Positions 1 through 10,150 of a stretch of 64,000 nucleotides of DNA are shown here, piece after piece (the first letter of the stretch is position 1; each line of letters begins with the position of its first letter). A program made the translations under genes and the position numbers. The stretch is from Fistulifera solaris (taxonomy: Eukaryota > Bacillariophyta > Bacillariophyceae > Naviculales > Stauroneidaceae): assembly GCA_030295235.1 (NCBI GenBank), contig AP026164.1:124001-188000 (forward strand), in the 5' to 3' direction. The notes beneath the pieces are model-generated. The model saw only the letters and a program-made list of their open reading frames with translations, was not told the DNA's origin and searched no databases.

Positions 1-3000
1 GTAGTTTGCATCGCGTCGTCCACGACATCAACTCAACACTCAACTCTCAACCCCGACGCGCCGACACAGACACAGATACGCATACAAGTAACACATCGAA
101 GCATACCGATCGAAATAACAAAACTGAAAAACAAAACATCCATTTCATCCTTCATCATCGTCAAGGCACACAAGGTGCCTCCGGTTGACTTGACTCCTTT
201 CTTTTCCCCCTTTGTTCGATATCTGAATTTGAAACGCGGATGTTGCTTGTGAGATACGAGTAGGCGGGCTCGCACCTATTGAAGAATATTCAGACGCGTA
301 TATCGCGACATTCATTCATTCGTGGGACGTGGTCGTGGGATCCCAACACATGGGGAAAACCGTTGCTCAAGACAGAAATACTTAGATAGCTTTCCCTAAA
401 TGATTTTTAAATTGAGTTTGTGAACACAAACAACATTTTGATTTTCGGTAGAAGCGAATCGCTGAATTTGCTTCTCTCTTTTTTCGCTGCGTTCTTCTTC
501 TTCTCACATCTCCTCTCAAAGGCGACTGAGAGAGGTTTGATGTCCTCCCCGTATTCAGTTGTTGCCAAAGCTGTGGCCTGCGATCACAGCTTGGGACCGT
601 ATGGTTGAATACATAGTGGGAGCGCATGAAGGGTTGTGGTGCGTATGTCCCGAGGAAGGAGGAGTCGTCTCGCGAAACGGCAACCTCGTGTCGTCTCGAC
701 GATTCGCTTGCCTGTTTGCGAGGCTTTCCTGCCTTACCGGAAAACACGCAGTTGGAGCATTGTGCTGGGAAAAGTTCTTCACCTGAGTTGTGGGATCCAT
801 GAGGCGTGCCGAAGAACTGTGTGCGCCAGTGATTGGTGAAGCAATGGTAACGGTTGAGCGGGGTTTGGGGTTCACCCGCTGAGCAGCTTATGAAAGCCAC
901 ATTCGCCTTTCCGCTCCCAACCGGATACATGGGCGTTTGTGATCGCTTGTTGACATCTGCTTAACGTCTTCGGAGCTCTTGCGGTGCTTATGAGTTATCC
1001 TAGAAATAGGTTAGCGGTTACGGGCACTAGCAAGGGTCCCCCATATGTCCCGGCACAATGAAAAATGTATACCACGACACTCTTCATGCTAACACTTGTT
1101 CATTTCAAAACCGAATTAACTAAAATTAATAAACTAATACAACAGATGGGTGTGCACGGTGGGTAATGGCGATGACAGGAGAAGCTCATCCAACTCATTG
1201 TCCTAATATTTGGTCTCGTGATGCTTTCATAGAGTATTGTGAGCAAGATGTCATAAAGCTGCCACAAATGACACTTCGCATTGCTTATCTGCCTCCTTTG
1301 AGTTGAAAGCTGATCTTGTGCATGCTACAAGCGTTTCCGAATCGCTGTGGTCGAATCAAAAAAACTCAGCCACAAATGGTCAGTCGCTCTTCCTCTCCTT
1401 CACTTCCATAGTGTCATAGGCGTCATTCATAATGTTGGACATCGTCAAGAAAACACTAATTCCCAATCAATCCGTTTGCTTGACTACTACTCGTTTGTAT
1501 CTCAATACCCGCTGTGTTTAAAGATTCGTGTGATAGCTGAATAGAAATACTTTCGCCGCCAAGTACCGAGACCATGTGGTAGAATCAACGTTGGCCAGAT
1601 AATGTGGCGGACCCTGCAGTGGCGCCGTGGTGTTCGAGCTGGTGACCGTAATAGTGCAATTGATTTTACCAACCTTTGTTTTATCGCCTAACCTTCTCGT
1701 CGTTGGGCATGGGTAACGTACTGTGTATTCCTCGTCGAAGAACGTTCAGGATCGACTGAGGTCAACAAATGAGCAGCACACTTGTACAACACACGGTGTA
1801 TCGATGCCACAATGCCAAATCATTGGTTTGATCGTTTATGGTCCGTACATGAGTGGGTTCTTTCTCAAAAAAGACGGTGCATTTTTGAAGCGAGATGGGT
1901 TTGGCTTCAAATACCAAAATGGCGTTTCATCCTTCCCAATAATACATGGTTGGCTCCATAATAGCGATCGATTCATATTTCTTGGAGTAAATTATTGCAA
2001 TGACTATGCTCTGTGCAATAATTGTTCAGATATCACACAATTAACAAGTATCCACTTCATCCGTATCGCTCCCAACCGAGCCGCACTCCGACGAGTTCGT
2101 CCCGAAACCGAAACACGATCGATTCGCTGTTCCTATTGTGTGTGCTAATCCAATTATTTCTTTGTAAGTCCTTTGTCTGATCTCATGCGGCGCGCGCGAC
2201 AATATCGTGTGTGTCAGGTAACTTGTAACTTGTCAGTATCCGACGACTTCAAGTGAAATTGCAAAGCCACTGGCAAATACGGCGGAGATAGTACGGTTTG
2301 GTTGTCTCCAATGTTGCTGTTCAGCGACAGAACCACCTTGTACAAAGTCCTAGATCTGCATTTCACTTTCGATCATTAGCTCAGTGTTTCTTGAGCGGTG
2401 CAGACCATTTTCTCGCGTTCGACCTAGCTACGTGGAAACAACGAACTGACGGATATTTCTTGTTCCAAAAACAGCCTTGTTTCAAAACAACTCGTCAGCC
2501 CTTTGATGATTCAAAAGTAGCATCTCCTTTCGAAATATCTACGAGAAACGACGCTCCATTCCTTGTAATCGATCCGCCGTATCTGCGTAGCTTTTGATGT
2601 AAGTCGAGTCAGAGGAGGAAGTTCTCGACCTGAGCGAGCGGCTTCACAAAACGCGATAAGAAGAGAAACAGAAACACTGTCATGAATGAAGGAATCGAAT
2701 GAATAGCGACGCGACCTCTCCGACTTGCGGTGTATGATGCGTGAAGTGTTTCAGCGCGCTCAGATCTGATCGTTATAAACTTCGTTTGAGCTTTTCACAA
2801 TTTGCACTGTATCGCCAGTCCACAGAAGCTTTTCTTCTGAGAAATATCCGTCCCTGTCGAACTGTTAATTCTCATCTTTTTCGGCGCACTGTCTTTTATG
2901 TTTGCCTTTTCGTACAGTTTGCTTTTCAAATACTAGTAACAAATAATATCTCGTCCCCATGGTTCTCTGTTACCCCTAAACCTTCACCACGCTTGACGAA

Positions 3001-3012
3001 TTTTCTATGAAA
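1..3012. other. Gene-poor left edge, no convincing gene
   Basis: Several open frames of 60-180 codons lie here on both strands (for example a minus-strand frame at 382-930 and plus-strand frames at 1723-2148, 2298-2597 and 2741-3010). None shows a recognisable domain, a signal peptide or a conserved motif, and several start only at non-ATG codons. Composition is ordinary. I see no tRNA or rRNA. A gene with many introns or a lineage-specific short protein cannot be excluded. Confidence 0.5.
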
Positions 3013-3145
3013 ACGTCGGGGTTTCGAGTTTACAGAAAATCTGGGGCTCCTGGTTATAGGTAAGTTAGTGGTGTCCTCAATCACGTTATCAGAAAATTGG
3101 GGCGTGTGGTGTTTCCACGTGCCCCAGAAAATCTGTGGGTGCGGT
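3013..3145. repeat. Degenerate copies of a dispersed CAGAAAAT element
   Basis: Three loosely similar stretches contain CAGAAAATCTGGGG, CAGAAAATTGGGG and CCACGTGCCCCAGAAAATC followed by TGTGGGTG. The last closely resembles, in the same orientation, the elements near 63.05 kb (CACGTGTCCAGAAAATGTGG), and in reverse complement those near 35.4-35.6 kb. The copies are diverged, so this would be an old member of the family. It sits just downstream of the CAAX protease gene. Confidence 0.5.
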
Positions 3146-3260
3146 GTTGTGAAAACGGTTGTGACTAGAAAGTACGCATTATCTGTGACCGGAGATTAAG
3201 CGCTTATACTGATAGAATAGATCGAAGGAACATGTAAACACTTCCAATAACAACTTATGA

Positions 3261-4666
3261 TTAGGTAGATTTCTTGACCAGATTCGTCAATGCCGAAAGT
3301 CGTTCCACCAAAGGCGGATGCGAGTAATGATAGGTGCTGTACCACGGATCCGGTGTCATTGCACCTAGATTCTCCAAATGAATTTTGATCAAGCCCGTTT
3401 GCAATTGACTCGCCATACCGAGATCAGCTCCAAATTTGTCGGCGCCGAATTCATTGTGTCGCGAAAACAACGTTAGCAAAAGGATAACACTTTATCAACC
3501 GGAGCCCACAACGTTTGAAAGAACAGGAGTAGCGCAATGATAGTCGGAACCTTGCCATGGAACCCAAATGCTTGATAGAGTTCGGTATTTCCGTACGTCT
3601 GGGAGAAAACGAAAAAGGCAGCACCCACATAGAGTTGCGTAATGACCAAATTGCTGACCGTGTGACCCAATTTCCAGTGTCCGAGTTCGTGTCCCAAAAT
3701 CGCCAATATCTCATCCTGTTCGACTTGTGTAAGGAGCGTATCAAAGAGAACGATGCGCTTGTTATTTCCGAAACCAAACATGAAGGCATTCGAATGACTG
3801 GATCGTTTTGAACCATCCATGACAAACAATTTTGTCAAGGGGTAATTGAGTCGCTTGGCGAGGGCGTAAATTTGATCCTTGAGGTCACCGTCCGGCAGAG
3901 GCTCGTACTTGTTGAAGAGCGGCATGATGACAACAGGCACAATTGTCATCATAAAGAGAGAAAAAGACGCACACGAATGCCCAGACGTACAGATAAAAGT
4001 ATTCACCGCCCTTTTGTATAATAGTGAGCAACAATGCTACAAACGGACCGCCAATCAGCGCCGTCAAGACGAGACTCTTGATCTGATCCGTGAAAAGAGC
4101 GACAGCGTCTGTTTGTTGAATCCGTGTTTGCGTTCGACTTGAAAAGTCGAATACAATTCAAAGGGAAGTTTTGTAATGGTCCCAATGAGCGTGACAAGAC
4201 CCAAGAAGATCAGTGTAATTTTGATTTCATCTTCGGCTGTGTACCCAAAGTACTGATTTCCGATCGCAGCCGCGCGATCCCACATGTAGGGTAAGAATCC
4301 CAACAGCAAAAAGGCGATCGATTCCGTCACATCATAAGGACTCGCAATCCGTCCGAGTTGCATCTTGTCACGTCCGTACAATTGTGCCTTGCTGAATTTT
4401 TCTTTCATTTGCGGTAGTAATTTCTTTTCTTTATTGTCTATTTTCGAGACTGTCGTTTCGAGTAACGACGGAAACTGATTGATTTTGTAAGCGGCGTGTT
4501 GACGGGTATCAAGATAACTTTCCCAGGCGTATACTATGGCAGTAAAGAGAATGGTGCCCGCGAGTGCATACTGGGCCATGAGGGAAGACGACGACGCGGA
4601 GTCATTTGCGTCCGCCGATCCTTCTTGTTGATAATACGGAGTCCACGGTAACGAAGCGAACGACAT
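3261..4666 (-). CDS. STE24: CAAX prenyl protease 1 (STE24/ZMPSTE24, peptidase M48), three frame breaks
   Basis: Integral ER-membrane zinc protease that removes the C-terminal tripeptide from farnesylated CAAX proteins. The product begins with ATG at 4666 and would be about 468 residues, normal for the family. Recognisable blocks in order: several hydrophobic helices; KHGFNKQTL before the cytosolic loop; DGSKRSSHSNA; the zinc motif HELGH followed by WKLGH; the distal metal-binding NEFGADKFGADLG; and DPWYSTYHYSHPPLVERL at the C-terminus. The frame switches three times within conserved sequence, at about 4093-4096 (after TLSLF), 3961-3965 (after VCVFFSL) and 3478-3481 (after KVLSF). Each site is an A/T run of four or five bases, so I read them as sequence errors in a functional gene rather than introns. 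Family assignment is firm; exact residues at the breaks are not. Confidence 0.93.
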
Positions 4667-5309
4667 ATTTGCTTTCTATTGAGCTAATATAACAAGTAAT
4701 AAGGATCCAAGTCGAGCAATGCTTTTTGAATGAAAGGAGATCGAAACAATAAAATCAAAATGGAGATCGATGGTCGTCGTTTTCAAGGAACCTCCACGTG
4801 TCGAGAGTAATTGAAATCAGTAAGATTAGAGTGTCTGTGCGATACCTGTCTGTGCGTTACCATGCTTTTCCAGAAACACGGAAATTACAGGCTGAATGTT
4901 TTCGCATAACCAGACATTCTGTGTGATTATTTCATGAGTAGCCAGAAAAAGTGGGAGTGCATTTTCAATATTCTTGTGAACTAGACTGCCATCTAATAAC
5001 CATCATTTGATGAGTTCTGTTTGTCTTTCTATCTAATTTGCAATGCGTTCCTTACGTATGATGGCGAAAAGCCCTCTGAGATAGTTATCTTCGCCCCGTC
5101 GTCCCCATGGAGCCGGTTTCGGATTCCAGATTCCGTAGGCTGTACGTCATCCGCAAATTGGACAACCAACAAAAAAAAATATAGTCAGGATCCAACGAAG
5201 CATTTTTCGTTTTTGTTTTGACAGGCATGCTACACATCAACGTCGATATCATCTGGCATCGTCCTTATTGATATCTATTCTTCTTCTATCAAAGTAACAG
5301 TAATAAACC
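4667..5309. other. Divergent intergenic region between STE24 and the PPR-like gene
   Basis: About 640 bases between two genes transcribed away from each other, so it should hold both promoters. It contains a short A run near 5173. No coding sequence or structured RNA is evident. Confidence 0.5.
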
Positions 5310-6716
5310 ATGATACAATCAAAATATGTGTCCCTTGTGATCTTCCTGGGATCTATTTTACCACAAATCGCCTCGTTTCTGGTCGTTCCTCGTCACGGTC
5401 GGGACGTCAATTTCGTCCGCCATACTTTCCTCGCTTCATCAGAAACAAAAGAAAGTCAAACGGACGTTAAGATAGTAAATCAGTTGAAAGAACTAGCTCG
5501 CACAACGAGTCGAGACTCCACGGCGATTCTACAGGCGGCACAAATACAGCAACAAACCAAGTCGTCAGCACCCGAAATCATCCATCTACTTTTAGAAATA
5601 TATGCTTATTCCTGCGACTCGTCCGCGGCACAAAAAGCACAAGACTTGTTGGAGACACAGAGTGAACTGGAGGTAAGCAGTATTGCGTTGGTGATGGAAG
5701 GTTGGATTCGACAAGAGAACATCGAGCAAGTGGTGGCCCTGTATGAAAAGTACGCAACGGTTGATAACGAGTTAATATTATTTCATAAAGTTCTCAAAGC
5801 TTACGGAAGAGCGGGACAAGCAGCAAAGGCGTACGGGTTATTGCAAGAACGTGTGGCTCAAGACAAGACCGTAGATCAGAAAGCGTGGATTCATGTCTTG
5901 CGGGCTCATCGCTCCGAGCCGGCAATAATTGAAAAGATGCTGGGAGAAATGATGACAGGCTTTCGCCGCAAAGAATTAGAAGACTGGTTGCCCACCATTG
6001 AAGCGTACAATGTTTTATTGTGGGCGTATCGAGATGATGCGGAAGAGGCGGAAAAATTATTGTACGAACTGGTTGCTCAAAGCAAAGAAGGAAATAATAT
6101 CATGAAACCAAACGCCGAGTCATTTTATCATCTACTCCAAGCATTTGGCAGACATAAGAAGCCTTCGGCTTTCAAAGTGGAGAACGTACTGCAGCTACAA
6201 AAAGCGCTAGGAGTGGAATGTACACCGCAGTGTTTACAAACGGCCATTTATGTGATATCCAAAAGTCGTGACCACAACAAGGCACAAAAAGCGAAGAAAT
6301 ATCTGGAACAACTTGCGGAAGAAGGCGTGAATAGCAATGTTTATAGTAATGTACTGGCAGCGTGTGCCTACACGTCTGAAACGGCGAAACCCGAAGACAA
6401 ATTGGCTGCATTTGAGATTGCGTTCAACATTTTCAAGAAGCTCACCGAGGGTTCAGAAGTGGAGACCTCTTCTCGCCCTTTTGTCCTTATGCTGCGATGC
6501 TGTGAGAAGTTGATGAAGAATCCTGAGAAACGCGATGTCGTGGTGCGCTCGGTGTTTCAAAAATGCTGTGAAGCGGGAGTGGTCAGCGACCAAGTGCTTA
6601 ACGCACTCTCCAAGGCCGCCTCGAAATCGCTGCAGCTCCAGTTGCTCAACGGTTTTGTCGAAGACGGTTTTGAAGTACCATCGGAGTGGAGTCGGAACTT
6701 GTTAAATTCTCGTTAG
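5310..6716 (+). CDS. Plastid-targeted pentatricopeptide-repeat-like protein
   Basis: Uninterrupted 468-residue protein with an ATG start. Residues 1-22 form a hydrophobic signal peptide ending in QIASF followed by basic and Ser-rich sequence (LVVPRHGRD). This matches the cleavage-site phenylalanine pattern of diatom plastid presequences. The rest is all-helical. It has repeated pairs of about 35 residues with PPR-like phrasing, for example near residues 155-190 (FHKVLKAYGRAGQAAKAYGLL), 230-250 (EAYNVLLWAYRDDAEEAEKLL) and 340-360 (NVYSNVLAACAY). PPR proteins bind organellar RNA in a sequence-dependent way to support processing, stability or translation. I infer such a role in the plastid; repeats are degenerate, so a TPR-like scaffold is the alternative. 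Its stop codon is only 5 bases from that of the convergent GT31 gene. Confidence 0.75.
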   Translation: MIQSKYVSLVIFLGSILPQIASFLVVPRHGRDVNFVRHTFLASSETKESQTDVKIVNQLKELARTTSRDSTAILQAAQIQQQTKSSAPEIIHLLLEIYAYSCDSSAAQKAQDLLETQSELEVSSIALVMEGWIRQENIEQVVALYEKYATVDNELILFHKVLKAYGRAGQAAKAYGLLQERVAQDKTVDQKAWIHVLRAHRSEPAIIEKMLGEMMTGFRRKELEDWLPTIEAYNVLLWAYRDDAEEAEKLLYELVAQSKEGNNIMKPNAESFYHLLQAFGRHKKPSAFKVENVLQLQKALGVECTPQCLQTAIYVISKSRDHNKAQKAKKYLEQLAEEGVNSNVYSNVLAACAYTSETAKPEDKLAAFEIAFNIFKKLTEGSEVETSSRPFVLMLRCCEKLMKNPEKRDVVVRSVFQKCCEAGVVSDQVLNALSKAASKSLQLQLLNGFVEDGFEVPSEWSRNLLNSR

Positions 6717-6721
6717 ATTAT

Positions 6722-7912
6722 CTAAGAGGATCGGTTCGGGTGTTTCAAGCGACGCAATTCTTGTGCCAACATAGAATCGGAAGGACATGTGTGTGGATAC
6801 AGAATGGCATGTACACGCTGTATATAGCACGGCGTAAACAGATCGTGAAAGGCAACTGAGTAGGGACCCGCGTTTTGTAATTTAGAAAAGCTTGTATTGA
6901 ATTTCTTTTCCCAGAATGCTGCTGCACGCGAATGGAACGAGCGACCGTTTGAAGTTGCTAGATACAGCGAATGAGGCGAGACATCGTGATAGAGCTGCTG
7001 TAGATTCGCGTCACGAGTATCAGAGGGATAAACTCCCACTTGTTGTAAGCACATGGACATGAGACGATCCTCGTAGGATGCAACGGTGGACGCATGACAA
7101 GCATGAGCTTTCTCCACAAACAAAGTTAGCGCCGCTCGATTGAAAGTGTAGCCCGGTCCTCCACCGGTAAATACGGTTTTACCGTGGGGTATCCATTGAC
7201 CGAAGTGCAAGGGTTGATGATTAATAACGTGACCCTCGAGAAATAATCGCAAATTCGGAACAATCAAATAGGTATCGTCTCCACAAAGATGAAAAAAGTC
7301 GAAATCATTCCGGTAATGCTGATACACATAGCCCCATATGCTGCGTACTTTTTGCCACATGTTTCCGTAAGCTTCGGCACCCTCATGTATGAGATACAAA
7401 AGACCCAGCTCTGGATGCGTTTCGGTGGAAAACGCCAAGAAGCCATCACATTGTTTTCCCCAGGTTCGTGCAATGCGTTCGACCATATCATGCTGTCCAG
7501 CGTGTGTGTAAACAGCGCAGAAAATGCGTACATGATGAATAGGGTGCGATGCAACTCGAATTTTTTCTGTTAGAAGCTTCCATCCTCCATCATCTTCCAG
7601 TCCTTGGCCAGCACGCAAATCGCAAACACTTGGGCACGCGATCGTATCGTCGTCATTCACGATGGTCTTTTTTAACAGGTAAGGATCCGCAATGTATCCT
7701 GAATGATTCGTTGCATCCAGTGCATCAAAGTAAATAGAAGGAGTGGCGTAATTGTGGATGGAAGAAGCTGTTGTCTTTTGTTGCTGTTGGGAGGGGACGA
7801 ATTTGTCGATTGTCGAAGGAAGGAGAAAGAAATGATGCAACGCGCGACAGAAGAATGCGATAATCCCAACAGACGAGAGTATTACTATCCTTCTCCGTTT
7901 CAGCTTGGTCAT
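6722..7912 (-). CDS. GT31-family glycosyltransferase (core-1 beta-1,3-galactosyltransferase-like)
   Basis: Golgi-type transferase. The first ATG with a sensible topology is at 7912, giving about 396 residues that begin TKLKRRRIVILSSVGIIAFF, a short cytosolic tail plus a signal anchor (type II membrane protein). An in-frame ATG at 7993 would add 27 residues. The catalytic domain shows YTHAGQHDMVERIARTWG, then the donor/metal motif as GDDTYLIVPNLR (the DDD-like motif of GT31), then a C-terminal acidic motif ASYEDRLMSMCLQQVGV that corresponds to the family EDV...G..C. This arrangement is typical of C1GALT1/fringe-like enzymes. The acceptor is unknown; core-1 specificity should not be assumed in a diatom. 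The gene is intact and converges on the PPR-like gene with almost no spacer. Confidence 0.88.
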   Translation of the reverse strand: MTKLKRRRIVILSSVGIIAFFCRALHHFFLLPSTIDKFVPSQQQQKTTASSIHNYATPSIYFDALDATNHSGYIADPYLLKKTIVNDDDTIACPSVCDLRAGQGLEDDGGWKLLTEKIRVASHPIHHVRIFCAVYTHAGQHDMVERIARTWGKQCDGFLAFSTETHPELGLLYLIHEGAEAYGNMWQKVRSIWGYVYQHYRNDFDFFHLCGDDTYLIVPNLRLFLEGHVINHQPLHFGQWIPHGKTVFTGGGPGYTFNRAALTLFVEKAHACHASTVASYEDRLMSMCLQQVGVYPSDTRDANLQQLYHDVSPHSLYLATSNGRSFHSRAAAFWEKKFNTSFSKLQNAGPYSVAFHDLFTPCYIQRVHAILYPHTCPSDSMLAQELRRLKHPNRSS

Positions 7913-7999
7913 AGTATCACTGTGTGCGCATAATAATGAATATATTGAGAAAATGCGGTCAAAAATGGCATCAAAGGACCTCATTGATTTCATCGGCAC

Positions 8000-8907
8000 G
8001 CAGAAGAAGCGGCAATGCGTCTACATCCAATGTACGGAGTATTACAAAAATAGTAGGCGACCGTTTCCCTGACGACTCAACCGGTTTTAATCCCGGATAC
8101 TAAACGACACTGACGACCGTACGTTTTTTTACTTGGTGGTCCTGATGTTCAGTTCATTGATTCAGATACTTACTTCAATTCTCATTGCATTGAACAGGAT
8201 TGTTGATCTTGCTTCAAAAAAAATTGTTCACCAGCATGCTCTCTGTGTCGACAGAACAATAAAGTCATCAGCGCATATTGAATGAAAAGATTGTGTGATG
8301 CTGATAATTCAACCAGTTTATTTCAAACCCTAGTCTCTCTGACCAGATCTTTGTTGCAGAGAATTTCTTATCATTCATCAAAGTAAGTAACCTTAGCATT
8401 TCTCATCTGTCCTACAAAGCCGAGTTCCGTGTTTGTGTCGCCTTGGTAGAAAGTTTGCGTACTAACCCTTAAATCGATATAACAAACGGGACTCGGAAAT
8501 TTTTTCTACTTAAGGGGTCGCTCTCTGTCTGGCTAAATTAGTCGCCAGAAGCAGCTTGCTCATGCGCATTCACGATTCACACTGAGGGCTTATCAAAAGT
8601 TGTAACTATGTCAGATGAGATGCGAAATAAATCTTCTACTCACCTCTCACTTTTTCTTTTGCTTATGGACCCCTACCCGCCCAACACATAGATAGTGCAT
8701 TGTAAACCTGGTACCCGCTAAATAAAACAAAGATTATTTGTAACCTGCGCTACGGCAACAAATAGTAGAGTTTGCGGATTCGTGATGCGTCGTTGATCTT
8801 TCACGGATGAGTTATTAGATATTCTGTTCACGAAATCAGCTCGAGGGAAAATTCACAATTCGCTAAATGCTAAACCAACAACCACCAATTCAAGCACTCG
8901 ACAAATC
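8000..8907. other. Intergenic region, nothing coding seen
   Basis: About 900 bases of A/T-leaning sequence upstream of the GT31 gene on one side and of the ambiguous 8.9-9.6 kb locus on the other. It contains one copy of the word TACGGAGTA (8033-8041). No open frame, RNA gene or long repeat is evident. Confidence 0.5.
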
Positions 8908-9606
8908 ATGAACACCTTTGTGTTTCCATCGTCGAAGCTTTCAGGTCCGAGCCCTGACAAAGACTTTAGATATTCGCTTTTCAGCTCTGCAATGCGTCAG
9001 TTTCGTTCCAGATCACTTCCGAATCAATTTTCGTATGCATCGCTCATACCGTCAACATCGGATGCTAAAACAGTGGAAGCAAGCCGTCGTCTCTCAGCAT
9101 CTTGGTTGTATTCAAAAGAATACTTGACCCACCCTTTGGCGCTGGAGCCCATCGTCATAATGCCAGTCGTGTCGTATTATACGAGAAGCCACTATTCTAC
9201 TATCCGATCTTGCTGGTCCCCGGAACATCTCATCCGGTTTCCAAGTTGTGTATTCGGGGCCAACTCAAAGATTGATGCGTGCTTTCGCGTACCTTCTCCC
9301 CTATCTTTACACACGAATGCGTGTCATCGTGTTGATGCAACGAATACTACTGCATCACCATCTTTTGTCAAGAATCGTACACCCAACCGTTCTACGGCGA
9401 AGCCACACAGAACCCGCGGCAAGGATCTATGCAAACGTCACCCTCGAACGTGCAAACACTGCTTACAAAGTACCTGCAAAGGCGCCTCGACACGACGAAA
9501 CAAGAACTTTCGGTGTTCCACATGTTCCAAGTGTCTAAAACAGTGTTCGGGACGTTGTGACGCCGTTGCGCCCGTTTCGGCTGTTAAAGACGGTCGGGCG
9601 TCGTAA
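8908..9606 (+). other. Ambiguous, probably frame-disrupted coding locus
   Basis: One frame is open for 232 codons from ATG 8908 but reads as low-quality, Ser/Arg/Cys-rich sequence. More protein-like stretches appear piecewise in other frames. One runs to about 9120 (a basic MLKQWKQAVVSQHLG segment). A second spans about 9127-9273 and contains VVLYEKPLFYYPILLVPG. A third spans about 9310-9560 and contains TLLTKYLQRRLDTTKQELSV. The switch near 9115-9130 lies by an AAAAG run, like the breaks in recognised genes nearby. I cannot assign a family. It could be a real gene with several sequence errors, a decayed gene, or chance. Confidence 0.3.
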
Positions 9607-9803
9607 CGAATACTCGGCAATCGATGATCGTATCGATGAAATCATTCTGTGTTTTTCTCGAATTTTCCATTTGAAACGTCGAAGCTTACTACTTTTCCAC
9701 CTCAACTTGAATAGCAATAGTAGAATTACCTTCTTTTAGTTGAATTTATTTAGATGTCCTTTGTCTTCGTCGAAGTTTTGTTGTTCCTTAAGTTTGGTTG
9801 TCT

Positions 9804-9824
9804 CATGACTGGAATGCAGTCGTG
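9804..9824. repeat. CATGACTG short inverted repeat
   Basis: CATGACTG (9804-9811) is followed after a 5-base spacer by CAGTCGTG (9817-9824), an 8-base inverted repeat with one mismatch. Related copies occur at 29980-30003, 30197-30216 and 50441-50461, all between genes. Confidence 0.6.
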
Positions 9825-10150
9825 GTTTCAGTAAACCACCACTTGAGAAACGTCGTCCGCCGGCTTTGCGCGTAGGCGGTACCGTACCAGGTAAGTAGTA
9901 TAGCACTTGTACCTGTATATTTATAGTAGTTTCGGACGTCATGACGTCACCAACAAATCTTCCGGGAAGCGAGAAATATACCAGGTACCAGGTATTCGTC
10001 CCCCCGCAATAATATTTTCAAGTTCAACGCCACCAAACGACGAAGCGAAGAAGCACGCGTTCGACCGCAAACGTGTCAATGCTTTGAAGCTCATTGTCAT
10101 TCAAAGAGACAATCAAACATATATTCCATTTACTAGCTCTATCTACCGAC
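9825..10150. other. Upstream region of the DnaJ gene with GTACC-rich words
   Basis: Contains GGTACCGTACCAGGTA around 9880 and ATACCAGGTACCAGGTAT around 9978. These are members of a short GTACC/ACCAGGTA word family that recurs in other gaps of the window. A TATA-like ACATATATTCC lies around 10118. No gene is seen. Confidence 0.5.

Noticed and set aside
382-930. 182-codon minus-strand open frame
   Set aside because: No domain, hydrophobic pattern or targeting signal; other frames over the same bases are equally open. Kept only as a mention in the gene-poor left edge.
2375-2430. Possible tRNA because of TTAGCTCAGTG
   Set aside because: Only the D-loop-like word fits; no T-arm or acceptor stem is found in the following 70 bases.
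3261-4666. Interpretation of the broken conserved genes as pseudogenes
   Set aside because: Catalytic motifs and surrounding residues are intact, breaks are single-frame shifts often at homopolymers, and many unrelated housekeeping genes show the same pattern.
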